This document shows, piece after piece, positions 1 through 7,839 of a stretch of 64,000 bases of DNA (position 1 is its first letter; each line of letters opens with the position of its first letter). Below the pieces are notes generated by a model. It saw only the letters and a list, made by a program, of their open reading frames with translations, was not told the origin of the DNA and did no database searches. The stretch comes from Halioglobus sp. (GTDB lineage Bacteria; Pseudomonadota; Gammaproteobacteria; Pseudomonadales; Halieaceae), in assembly GCA_020443425.1 (NCBI GenBank), contig JAGRIE010000018.1, forward strand, positions 1 through 64,000, written 5' to 3'. The translations under genes and the position numbers were made by a program.

Positions 1-416
1 AGCTCTACTTTTGTCCTGTCTTCGTGTTGGGGAAGCTTACGCCGTTTCCTATGTGTTGCCTCCCGCACTGCAAAAAAAGTATATGTAGCCGAAGATATAC
101 TGTCCCTTACGTTGTTCTCAAATAAAAAAGTTGATTTGAGATATTTTACGCTCTCTAACAATGTGGATCGTTACACTGATAACGCAATACATAGAAAACT
201 GTTTCCTGGCGGTAGTCGGAATTTGTCCGTACTGTCTGGCAGGCATGAATATTTTATCAGTAGTACGACGGACAATTATGAGAGTATCAGGCAAGCCTTG
301 TCCATTCGGAGTGATGAAAGTAGTGAGTCGGATTGTAGTATGAAATAAGCTTTTTGATTTGGAAAACTTTACTGCCAGAACAGTCGTGCATCAGAAACTG
401 GAATAATAAATGGCAA
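1..416. other. AT-rich stretch without a convincing gene
   Basis: This stretch is clearly richer in A and T than the rest of the window. The only sizeable reading frame (112-348, TTG start, 78 codons) has no ribosome binding site and no recognisable domain, so I do not call it a gene. The stretch presumably holds the promoter of the PHP gene that follows, but I cannot point to -35 and -10 boxes with confidence. Confidence 0.4.
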
Positions 417-440
417 ATGCGTTCCATCTAGTTTCTTGGC

Positions 441-1847
441 TTGTTAGCCCTGATTCTCGTGAGTTGTTCCGATAGTGATAATAGCACTCAGGGTGATACC
501 CAATTCGAAGGCGAGGTCCGCATCCAGATATCGGGTGAGGTTCCCGCCGGGGAGGAGACGTACTTCTTCCTGCCGTTCGAAGTGCCCGAGGGGGTCGATG
601 AGATCGAGTTCAACCACGATGACCTATCTGGCGAGAATATCCTGGACTGGGGTCTGGATGATCCGGTGGGTTTCCGCGGCTGGGGTGGCGGCAAGTCGGA
701 AGCGGCGATTGTAGGCGTCGATGCGGCGTCGCCGAGCTATGTCCCGGGACCGATTCCGGCCGGCACCTGGGAGGTTGTTGTCGGCAAGGCCAAGGTCGCA
801 GAACAGCCTGCGCGCTACGAGGTCGAGGTGATCCTTCGGGCCACCGCGACGCTCGCGCCGCAGACCGAGCGACGGCCTTATGAATCGCCGCCGGGGCTGG
901 AGTCCACCGCACGCTGGTATGTCGGAGATTTCCACTCGCACACGGTGGAGTCCGATGGCTCGCCGACAATTGCCGAGCTTATCTCACTGGCGGAGAGTCG
1001 CGGCCTCGACTTCGTTCTCATGTCCGAACACAACACGGTGAGCCAGCTCAGCTGGTTCCCCTCATACCAGATGACTACATCAGTCCTGCTTCTGCCTGGC
1101 ATGGAGTTCACGACGTACGCCGGACACGCGAACACAATCGGCACGACCGAGTGGATTGATCACCGCACCGGTGTCAGGGGCGCCACTATTGAGGGTGCAA
1201 TTGCCGACGCCCACGCGCAGGGGGGGCTGTTCTCCATCAACCATCCCCTGCTGAATGTGGGCGACCTGTGCATTGGTTGCGGCTGGCAATACGATGTCGC
1301 GCCAGAGACCATCGATGCGGTCGAGGTCATGGGCGGTATTTTCAGCGGTGTCGCCTTCTGGGAGGATCTTCTCGACCGTGGCGGGCGTGCCGCCGCGTTG
1401 GGCGGAAGTGACGATCACCGGGGCGGCAATGGGGAAGGGCCGCTGTATTCCCCGCTGGCGATGCCCGCCACACGGGTATGGGCTGAAGAGCTGAGTGTTG
1501 CCGGCATCCTCGACGGGATCCGCAGCGGCCGCACTGTGGTCCAGGTTTACGGCCCCGACGGACCGATGATCGAAGCAGGGATGGAGGGTACGCGAAGGGG
1601 AAGCACCGTTTTCGCGGACACGAGTGTGCTTCGGGCCAGCGTCACAGCCGCCGCCGGCATGGTCCTGCGACTGTGGAAGAACGGCGAGGTGATGGCGACC
1701 TTTGATGTCACGGGTGACCCCTTTGTCCACGAAGTCGCCTTGGAAGCGCCTGCGAGCGGCGCAGACCGCTACCGGTATGACATCCTTGATGGTAAGAGCC
1801 TGGCCGCGCTCACCAGCTACATCTGGCTTCGGCGCGCAGGGGATTAG
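441..1847 (+). CDS. PHP-domain metallohydrolase, CehA/McbA-like lipoprotein
   Basis: The product looks like a PHP-superfamily metal-dependent phosphoesterase of the CehA/McbA type. A metal-binding DFHSH motif lies near residue 165, followed by SEHNT, GMEFT, SINHP and GGSDDH, spaced as in PHP proteins. The part before the PHP domain (about 25-150) looks like a beta-rich domain. The open frame starts at a TTG and begins in the middle of a signal peptide, LALILVSC, whose last Cys is a lipobox cysteine. The charged N-terminus lies just upstream in the same frame (ATG at 417: M-R-S-I) but a TAG at 429-431 separates the two. As read, the gene has either lost its start to an amber mutation, restarts poorly at the TTG, or contains a sequencing error. 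The substrate is unknown. The neighbour yaeQ is convergent and seems unrelated. Confidence 0.75.
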   Translation: MLALILVSCSDSDNSTQGDTQFEGEVRIQISGEVPAGEETYFFLPFEVPEGVDEIEFNHDDLSGENILDWGLDDPVGFRGWGGGKSEAAIVGVDAASPSYVPGPIPAGTWEVVVGKAKVAEQPARYEVEVILRATATLAPQTERRPYESPPGLESTARWYVGDFHSHTVESDGSPTIAELISLAESRGLDFVLMSEHNTVSQLSWFPSYQMTTSVLLLPGMEFTTYAGHANTIGTTEWIDHRTGVRGATIEGAIADAHAQGGLFSINHPLLNVGDLCIGCGWQYDVAPETIDAVEVMGGIFSGVAFWEDLLDRGGRAAALGGSDDHRGGNGEGPLYSPLAMPATRVWAEELSVAGILDGIRSGRTVVQVYGPDGPMIEAGMEGTRRGSTVFADTSVLRASVTAAAGMVLRLWKNGEVMATFDVTGDPFVHEVALEAPASGADRYRYDILDGKSLAALTSYIWLRRAGD

Positions 1848-1898
1848 TGTGGACGTATGCCGCTTTCCCTGTCAGGTGACTATAAACCATGCTGGCGA

Positions 1899-2441
1899 CT
1901 ACTGAGCCTCGCGCAACAGGACCGGTTCCACGCTGCAGGAGTCACTGCCATTGTCCAGATACGCCACGCCCCCCACGATGCTGACATTCAGTTGCACGGT
2001 GCGATCGACCAGCGCCGTGGCAGCCTGTATCTCTTCCCAGTCCAGTTGCCAGACCTGTAGGTGCGGCAGGGCGCTGATTGCCTCGCCGTGCAGTTTCCAC
2101 CAGGTCGGGGCGCTTTTGCCGAATGCGTAGACGCTCACCAGGCGCGCACGGCCGCAGGCTTTGCGCAGCCGGGGTTGCTCAGGCTGGCCAACCTCCATCC
2201 AGTGCTCGATGTCACCATGGTCACTGTGCACCCATAGGTCCGGCTCATCGGTGCTTGAAATGCCCTTGGTAAACTCCAGGCCCCGGGTACAGTTCAGACA
2301 GTAGACCAGCAGGCGAGCGGTCATCCGTTCCAGTGTTTCCGAAGGGTGTTGTGCCAGTGTTAGCGAGAGCGATTCGAAACAGTTGCGATCACTGTCGGCG
2401 AGCTCGATCTGGGCTTTGTAGATCGTGGGTTTCAACGCCAT
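1899..2441 (-). CDS. yaeQ: YaeQ family protein
   Basis: At 180 residues this matches the YaeQ family in length and along its whole sequence (N-terminal MALKPTIYKAQIELADSDR, then LVYCLNCTRGLEFTKGIS and SDHGDIEHWMEVGQP). YaeQ proteins have a fold related to PD-(D/E)XK nucleases. The E. coli protein was linked to suppression of haemolysin defects in rfaH mutants, but its biochemical role is not settled. It is probably cytoplasmic, with no signal peptide. It is convergent with the PHP gene, and 67 bases separate its start from the stop of the small membrane protein gene behind it, so the two may be co-transcribed. Confidence 0.9.
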   Translation of the reverse strand: MALKPTIYKAQIELADSDRNCFESLSLTLAQHPSETLERMTARLLVYCLNCTRGLEFTKGISSTDEPDLWVHSDHGDIEHWMEVGQPEQPRLRKACGRARLVSVYAFGKSAPTWWKLHGEAISALPHLQVWQLDWEEIQAATALVDRTVQLNVSIVGGVAYLDNGSDSCSVEPVLLREAQ

Positions 2442-2508
2442 GTTGTCGATGCGTCCTTATCCTGGTGTGTGAGTGGGGTGTGGCCGCGATGCCGCCAGCG
2501 TCGCGACG

Positions 2509-2853
2509 TCATGCCTTCGGTTGGCGGTGCGATTCCCATAAGGCCACGGCGCACAGCAGTACGATGACGACATCGACGGCGATACGCAGGGTGTAGGCCT
2601 GCTGGGGATGAGCCATATTGTAAATCAACACACCGGCTGCGACGCAGGGTATGACGATGCCGAGGTAGACAGAGAATTTGGAACGCCCGTACAGGCCGAT
2701 GCCTATGATAACGTACACAGTGCCCCAGAGGCCGTCGATCAGGGCCGCCCCCGTCAATTCCCGCAACCAGAGTGCGGCGACCTGGGCGGTACCTGAAATG
2801 CACATCAGTGTGGCTGCCGTATTCCGCAGCATCGATCCTGGGCCGTGTGCCAT
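2509..2853 (-). CDS. Small four-helix membrane protein, unknown function
   Basis: I do not recognise this 114-residue protein. It is strongly hydrophobic, with about four predicted membrane helices (roughly residues 8-27, 35-50, 57-75 and 88-107), a short N-terminus and a charged C-terminus (WESHRQPKA). I chose the ATG at 2853 because the longer frame upstream (to 2964) encodes polar sequence unlike a membrane protein. It lies between the MerR regulator and yaeQ on the same strand, 174 bases downstream of the regulator. Nothing in the sequence indicates a substrate. Confidence 0.6.
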   Translation of the reverse strand: MAHGPGSMLRNTAATLMCISGTAQVAALWLRELTGAALIDGLWGTVYVIIGIGLYGRSKFSVYLGIVIPCVAAGVLIYNMAHPQQAYTLRIAVDVVIVLLCAVALWESHRQPKA

Positions 2854-3027
2854 GTCAATTCCGGTGATGGTTCTGGTGAGGCCGCCGCGTGCATGCGTGT
2901 GCGACCATTGGCCAAGAGTAGCAGAAAATCCGCTCGCGGCGATATCGCACTGACAAGTTGGCACGGGAGGAAAGTGTTCTGCCGCATCGGTGCGATCGGA
3001 TGCGCTACATGGCTGCTGTGGTCGCAG

Positions 3028-3414
3028 CTATTTCTTTTTTCGCTTACCCAGTGCTGTCTGGCACAGAGCCTGCACTTCGTCAAGGCCCGCCAGCATGTCA
3101 TCAATATCCTTTTTCTGTTGCAGCAGCCTGTCTCTGCGTACTGCGATTTTGTCGATCAGGGAGTTGAGCTGCTGTGTGTTGTTGCGGGAGGGGTCGTACA
3201 TGTCGATCAGGTCGACGCTCTCCTGTAGCGACATGCCGATACGCTTGCCGCGAAGGATAAGCTTGATGCGAACACGGTCAGCGGGTGTGTACAGGCGCTT
3301 CTGGCCGTCGCGCAACGGCTGCACCAAGCCCTTTTCCTCGTAAAAGCGGATGGTGCGGGTCGTGACGCCAAACTCCTTTGCGAGCTCGGAGATCGTGTAG
3401 GTTTTACTTCCCAT
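3028..3414 (-). CDS. MerR family regulator, LiuR-like
   Basis: A 128-residue MerR-type regulator. The winged helix-turn-helix occupies residues 3-70 (YTISELAKEFGVTTRTIRFYEEKG, given here only as its position and the motif TTRTIRFYEEKG), followed by a coiled-coil dimerisation helix and a lysine-rich tail (GKRKKK). The usual metal-binding cysteines of MerR, ZntR or SoxR are absent. The recognition region resembles LiuR, the regulator of branched-chain amino acid and acyl-CoA degradation, but no liu genes are in this window. I prefer the ATG at 3414 over the one at 3432 because MGSKTYTISEL starts at the conserved domain boundary. It is divergent from birA, and an 18-bp inverted repeat lies in the shared promoter region. 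Confidence 0.8.
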   Translation of the reverse strand: MGSKTYTISELAKEFGVTTRTIRFYEEKGLVQPLRDGQKRLYTPADRVRIKLILRGKRIGMSLQESVDLIDMYDPSRNNTQQLNSLIDKIAVRRDRLLQQKKDIDDMLAGLDEVQALCQTALGKRKKK

Positions 3415-3466
3415 TGTATCGGGCCCTGGCAACCGGACTGGCAGGCCGAGTGTAGTGGATAATGAC

Positions 3467-3484
3467 GTTGACGCAAACGTAAAC
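3467..3484. promoter_or_regulatory. Inverted repeat, candidate MerR/LiuR-type operator
   Basis: GTTGACGCAAACGTAAAC reads GTTnACG-N4-CGTnAAC on both strands, an imperfect palindrome in the gap between the MerR regulator and birA. As I recall, the LiuR consensus has the same ACG-N4-CGT core. It starts 53 bases upstream of the regulator start and ends 78 bases upstream of the birA start, so autoregulation is the simplest reading. Confidence 0.5.
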
Positions 3485-3561
3485 TAATCACACCGCCTGC
3501 CAGATCGCTGGTGTTCTTTGTTATCATCGCGCGACGATCGATTCACTGGGTGCCGCTGTCC

Positions 3562-4542
3562 ATGTCCAAATCCACACTGTTGCCACTGCTGGCAGATGGT
3601 GAGTTCCGCTCCGGCCAGGAACTCGCCGATGTCCTCGGTGTGAGCCGGACCGCCGTGTGGAAGCAGGTGAACCGGCTGGCGGAGGAATCCGGTATCGAGA
3701 TCGAGTCGGTCAAGGGCAAGGGCTACCGCATTCCGGGCGGCATCGACCTGCTCAGTGCCGATGGCGTGCTGGACGCTCTGGCGCCCAGGCCGCTCTCGCT
3801 GTTGTCCCGGCTGGCTGTACTGGACAGCGTCGATTCCACCAATGCCGAAGTGTTGCGCTGGGCGCAGGAGGGTGGCGCGCCGGGCATGGTGTGCACCGCT
3901 GAGCAACAGACGGTCGGTCGCGGGCGGCGGGGCCGGCAGTGGGTGAGCCCCTATGCCAGTAATCTCTACCTGTCGCTGTTGTGGGAGTTCAGCCAGGGGG
4001 CGGCAGCGCTCGAGGGGTTGAGCCTCGCGGTTGGGGTGGCTGTGGCACGCGCGCTTCGCGCCTGTGGCGCAGCGGCCGTGCAACTGAAATGGCCGAACGA
4101 TGTGCTCCACGATGGGCGCAAGCTCGGCGGCATACTGCTGGAGATGAGTGGCGATGCCGCCGGCAGCTGTCGGGTGGTGGTCGGCGTGGGCCTGAACGTT
4201 GCGATGCCGGCGACGGCGGCGAACGCGATCGACCAGGCGTGGACCGACCTCAAGACCATCAGTGCCGGTGAGCTGCCGGGTCGCAATCGCCTGCTGGCTG
4301 AACTGTTGAATGAGCTGTTGCCGCTAGTGGCTGATTTTGAGCAACAGGGTTTCAAGCATTGGCGTGAGGAGTGGATGGCACTGGATGCATTTGACGGCGC
4401 GCCGGTGGTGCTGCACACCGGGTCCGGCGAGTTGGCGGGCATCGCGCGCGGTGTCGATCAGCGCGGTGCGCTGCAACTGGAGTCGACCACGGGTGTGCAG
4501 TCTGTTTATGGCGGCGAGATTTCGCTGAGGGCCGCGCAGTGA
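3562..4542 (+). CDS. birA: Bifunctional biotin-protein ligase and biotin operon repressor
   Basis: BirA activates biotin with ATP and transfers it to the lysine of the biotin carboxyl carrier protein; with its DNA-binding domain it also represses biotin synthesis genes. Residues 1-65 form the winged helix-turn-helix (VSRTAVWKQVNRL), so this is the regulatory class. The catalytic domain has the adenylate loop GRGRRG near residue 119, KWPNDV and GGIL, and a C-terminal SH3-like domain. At 326 residues it matches E. coli BirA. The ATG at 3562 is chosen because it begins right before the DNA-binding domain. It overlaps coaX by four bases (GTGA), so the two are translationally coupled. Confidence 0.95.
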   Translation: MSKSTLLPLLADGEFRSGQELADVLGVSRTAVWKQVNRLAEESGIEIESVKGKGYRIPGGIDLLSADGVLDALAPRPLSLLSRLAVLDSVDSTNAEVLRWAQEGGAPGMVCTAEQQTVGRGRRGRQWVSPYASNLYLSLLWEFSQGAAALEGLSLAVGVAVARALRACGAAAVQLKWPNDVLHDGRKLGGILLEMSGDAAGSCRVVVGVGLNVAMPATAANAIDQAWTDLKTISAGELPGRNRLLAELLNELLPLVADFEQQGFKHWREEWMALDAFDGAPVVLHTGSGELAGIARGVDQRGALQLESTTGVQSVYGGEISLRAAQ

Positions 4543-5279
4543 GCGCACCGGTAAACTGCCTGCAGTTGGATGTCGGTAACAGCAGTGCGAAATGGCGCTT
4601 GGTGCGCGACGGGCGGGTTGTCGCCAGGGGCGTTTACCGGGCGCATGATGCCGAGTCACAGGCCGCGCTGCTGGCCTGTGCCGAGCAGCTGGACGCCATC
4701 TGGGTGGCCAGTGTGGCCGCACCGGCCGCGGAGAGCGCGCTGACTGCGCTGCTGGTGAGGCGCTGGGGCGTCGCGCCCTGGTACGCGCGCACCGAGGCTC
4801 GGACCGGAACGCTCAGCAACAGCTATGCCGAGCCCGGGCGTATGGGCGTAGACCGCTGGCTGGCGATGTTGGGCGCCCGCGATCTGGAGCAGGGCAGGCT
4901 GTGTGTGGTCGATGCCGGCTCGGCGCTGACGATCGATATCGTCGCCGCAAGCGGCCAGCATGAGGGCGGTTATATCATTCCGGGGCCGGCCCTGATGGAG
5001 CGCGCACTGTTGCTGGATACCGATCGCGTCCGGTTTGAGGAAAATGTCGGCTATGCGCTGGCCCCCGGACGCTCGACGGCAGAGGCGGTGCGGCACGGGA
5101 TTGCACTGGCCCAGGCCGGCGCGGTGACGCTGGCGCTTGAGCAGGCGGGTACTGAACCACTGGCCGTGTTTTTCTGCGGCGGTGCCGGTGAGACCCTGAT
5201 GCGGCTGATACCGCGGGCGGGCCACTGGGTGCCGGATCTGGTTCTGGACGGGCTGGCGGCGATGGCGGCGCTGCGGTGA
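4539..5279 (+). CDS. coaX: Type III pantothenate kinase
   Basis: CoaX phosphorylates pantothenate in the first step of coenzyme A synthesis. The ASKHA-fold motifs are visible: phosphate loop DVGNSSAKW (from residue 11), GVDRW (about 100), DAGSALTID (about 127) and GGYIIPG (about 147). At 246 residues it has the usual length. It starts with GTG inside the stop codon of birA. The birA-coaX pairing is common in Pseudomonas relatives. The pantothenate synthesis genes panB and panC lie about 31 kb downstream in the same window. Confidence 0.95.
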   Translation: MSAPVNCLQLDVGNSSAKWRLVRDGRVVARGVYRAHDAESQAALLACAEQLDAIWVASVAAPAAESALTALLVRRWGVAPWYARTEARTGTLSNSYAEPGRMGVDRWLAMLGARDLEQGRLCVVDAGSALTIDIVAASGQHEGGYIIPGPALMERALLLDTDRVRFEENVGYALAPGRSTAEAVRHGIALAQAGAVTLALEQAGTEPLAVFFCGGAGETLMRLIPRAGHWVPDLVLDGLAAMAALR

Positions 5280-5303
5280 GCCCGATGCGGCGTTTTGGCG
5301 CGC

Positions 5304-5879
5304 CTAGTACGACAGTGTAATGATGATGTTGCTGCCGTCGTAGGCGAGATCCTGGATATTATTCCGAAATGGAAGCAGGTAGGGATGCGGCGGGATGTCC
5401 GCGCGCAGCGGGTCGGTCACCTGCGCCCGCCAGGCGCTGTCAATCTCATTGAGAAAGCGCTGGGTGGTAGCGGAACTGCGTTCAAATTCGAGTTTCTCGA
5501 TTTTTGGTGCACGCAGCAGTATCTGCCGCTGGCTGCTGTCGTACCCCGGGACACCTGACACGATTGCCCGCCCGGTTTCACTGATCGCAACACCCTGGGT
5601 GGGGCGATGGTCGTAGGCTTGTACCCGCACTTGCAGGCCGACGCGCTCCTCGTCCAGGAACAGTGCCACCGGTTCGCTGAGGAAGAGCTTGCCGTTGCCC
5701 AGGCTGACGGTCACGGGAAACATATCCGCGGCGATACCCGTGGCCAGGCCCGCCGAAATCGGGATGCGTGTCCCGGGTGCGGCGACCCCCGTCGGGGCGA
5801 TAAGCGAAATCGCGAACGCCACGATAACGGCGATTGTACGCAGCGCACTGGCGCCGGTTGCAGAAGGTGCTGTACTCAT
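5304..5879 (-). CDS. Exported DUF1439-like protein
   Basis: A 191-residue protein with an N-terminal signal peptide (hydrophobic stretch about residues 14-33, cleavage probably near VAA-PG). The mature part resembles DUF1439/YceB proteins: an FPVTVSLGNGKLFLSEP segment, an alternating beta pattern, and a C-terminal hydrophobic strand. Those proteins form a lipid-binding-like fold; their role is not established. It lacks a lipobox cysteine, so it should be soluble in the periplasm. It is convergent with coaX at a distance of 24 bases and lies downstream of the sulfatase on the same strand. Confidence 0.6.
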   Translation of the reverse strand: MSTAPSATGASALRTIAVIVAFAISLIAPTGVAAPGTRIPISAGLATGIAADMFPVTVSLGNGKLFLSEPVALFLDEERVGLQVRVQAYDHRPTQGVAISETGRAIVSGVPGYDSSQRQILLRAPKIEKLEFERSSATTQRFLNEIDSAWRAQVTDPLRADIPPHPYLLPFRNNIQDLAYDGSNIIITLSY

Positions 5880-5921
5880 GTCGGTACTCTTTGACTCCAG
5901 TGGGGTGCGCGCCAGCGTGTA

Positions 5922-7778
5922 TCAGCCGTGCGGGCATGTCGGTGGGACCCCGGAAATGCCATTCCCTATCATGGCGCCCTGGTCGTCCGGAACAATCCGT
6001 TCATTGATGATGAGGGGCTGGCTGAGCTGCCCCTGGAACTGCTCTTCACCGAGTGGGTTCATGCCGATATAGGTCGGATTGGCATAGCCCTGCGTGTTCA
6101 GCGCGGGATTCTTGCGGGTGCGTTCGGCCACTCGCACGCCATTGACGTACAGATCCATCAGGGATTTATTACTGCTGGGCCGAACCGGTGAGATATTGAA
6201 CTGAGTGCTGACGACGACTTCATTGCATTGCCCGGCCGTCAGCGCGGGGGCTTCCATGGTCTGCCCCAGCACCTCCAGACGCAACCCGCCGCTACTGGTG
6301 GTCTGCAATCGCCAGCGTTCGGCCTGTTCGGCGATCACCGCTGGCGCCGTGCCAGATGTGGTTGGCGGCGTGACACCGATCGCGAGTGTAAAGCCGGCGT
6401 AACCGGGACTGCGTTGCAGGTCGTCACCGCGCAGCACGGCGCCGCCCCGGGCATTGAGTGACTGATAGTCCACGCTCACCAGCCTGGTCGCCTTGCGCCA
6501 CCGCAGGTAGTTGCTGGTCAGTCTCGCAGCCACCTCGGGATACTGGCTCTTCACATCCTGTCTGCCGGTGGGGTCGGCCTCGAGATCAATCAGTCCGACA
6601 GCGTCGTAAAGCGTAAACAGGCGCCAGCGACCGTCCGCCGAGAGCACCGAGTACTGGTGGTTCTCAGAATTGGAGTACTCCCAGTAGAGTTCGGGAAACT
6701 CCGCGCGCTGCGGGTCCAGCAGGCTTCTGCCGATCAGGCCGTCGGGTGGTGTGGCGTCACTCGCCTGCGCGATGGTGGGAAAGATATCGTAAATGCTGAC
6801 GAGTTCATCCGAGACGCGGTCCGGCTCGATATGCCCCGGCCAGCGCATGAACATCGGTGTGCGCTGGCCGCCTTCGGTAAACAGGGATTTCGCGCCGACG
6901 AAGGGACGGTTGTTGTCCGTCATTTTGTTGGTGCCACCGTTATCGCTCAGCACGATCACCAGCGTGTTGTCGGCCTGGCCATTGCGATCCAGTGCCGCCA
7001 TCACCTCGCCGACATTGAAATCCAGCTGGTCGATGAGTGCGTGGTATTTGCCCTCTTTGGTGTCGGGGTATTTTTTCCTGAACCTGGGGTCGGGCTGTAT
7101 CGGTGCGTGCGGCGCAAAATACCAGAGGTTCAGGAACCACGGTTGCGACTGCGACTGCTGTTGATCCAGGAAGCTTATCGCCCGCTCTGTCAGTAGGTCG
7201 GTGAGGTGTCCCGGCTGGGGTTCTGGTGGCGCGTCGTTGTCCCGCAGCCACGGTTTGCGGTAGGTGGGAAAGCGGTAGTGGATGCCGTCCGGCGCCGGGC
7301 CGTTCAGTTCGTTGTTGTGCAGGAAGCCATACCAGTTGTCAAAGCCGTATTGCGTTGGCGCCTGTTCCATTGTCGCGCTCGCGATATGCCATTTGCCGAT
7401 ATGCTGCGTCCGGTAGCCTCGCGCCTTGAGCATGGAGGCGATGGTCGGGGTGCCGACCGACAAGCCCAGATGATTGGGGCGCAGACCGTGTGCCGCTGGA
7501 AATGTGCCTGTCATCAGTGCCGCTCGCGCGACGGAACATGTCGCATCCGCGTAGTGCCGGGTGTACCGCACGCCCTCAGCTGCCAGCGCATCGAGGTTTG
7601 GCGTCGGCGCCTCCGGGTTGCCGTTGGCGCCGAGGTCGTTGTATCCCATGTCATCCAGCACGATCAGGAGAATATTGGGCGGTGCGCTGGCGGTTTCGGC
7701 CGGGGCGGCTGCCCGGGTCGCGGTACAGGCAGCGAGACTGATTACAACCGGCACAATCACGCGAAGCCAGCGCTGCAT
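5922..7778 (-). CDS. Lipoprotein sulfatase of the arylsulfatase family
   Basis: A 618-residue S1-type sulfatase. The start at 7778 has GAGGG eight bases upstream and gives a lipoprotein signal peptide ending in SLAAC. The metal site begins with VLDDMG (Asp42-Asp43). The formylglycine motif is C81-S-V-A-R followed by AALMTG, with Val where Pro or Ala is usual. HIGKWH and LSDNGGTN further along complete the active site. After about residue 450 a beta-sandwich, LamG/concanavalin-like domain follows (VVSTQFNI, LYVNGVRVAE, YIGMNP), perhaps for carbohydrate or surface binding. Activity would need a formylglycine-generating enzyme, not seen here. The substrate is likely a sulfated polysaccharide or glycan; the aspartoacylase-like gene lies 61 bases upstream and may share its transcript. 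Confidence 0.85.
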   Translation of the reverse strand: MQRWLRVIVPVVISLAACTATRAAAPAETASAPPNILLIVLDDMGYNDLGANGNPEAPTPNLDALAAEGVRYTRHYADATCSVARAALMTGTFPAAHGLRPNHLGLSVGTPTIASMLKARGYRTQHIGKWHIASATMEQAPTQYGFDNWYGFLHNNELNGPAPDGIHYRFPTYRKPWLRDNDAPPEPQPGHLTDLLTERAISFLDQQQSQSQPWFLNLWYFAPHAPIQPDPRFRKKYPDTKEGKYHALIDQLDFNVGEVMAALDRNGQADNTLVIVLSDNGGTNKMTDNNRPFVGAKSLFTEGGQRTPMFMRWPGHIEPDRVSDELVSIYDIFPTIAQASDATPPDGLIGRSLLDPQRAEFPELYWEYSNSENHQYSVLSADGRWRLFTLYDAVGLIDLEADPTGRQDVKSQYPEVAARLTSNYLRWRKATRLVSVDYQSLNARGGAVLRGDDLQRSPGYAGFTLAIGVTPPTTSGTAPAVIAEQAERWRLQTTSSGGLRLEVLGQTMEAPALTAGQCNEVVVSTQFNISPVRPSSNKSLMDLYVNGVRVAERTRKNPALNTQGYANPTYIGMNPLGEEQFQGQLSQPLIINERIVPDDQGAMIGNGISGVPPTCPHG

Positions 7779-7839
7779 GTGGGGCGCCCTCAGGCTGAAG
7801 CCGGGCGATGGCATCGAGCCACCCCGGCGGCTGTGCAAT

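Noticed and set aside
112-348. Open frame of 78 codons starting with TTG
   Set aside because: No ribosome binding site, no domain, and unusual composition; most likely chance in an AT-rich stretch.
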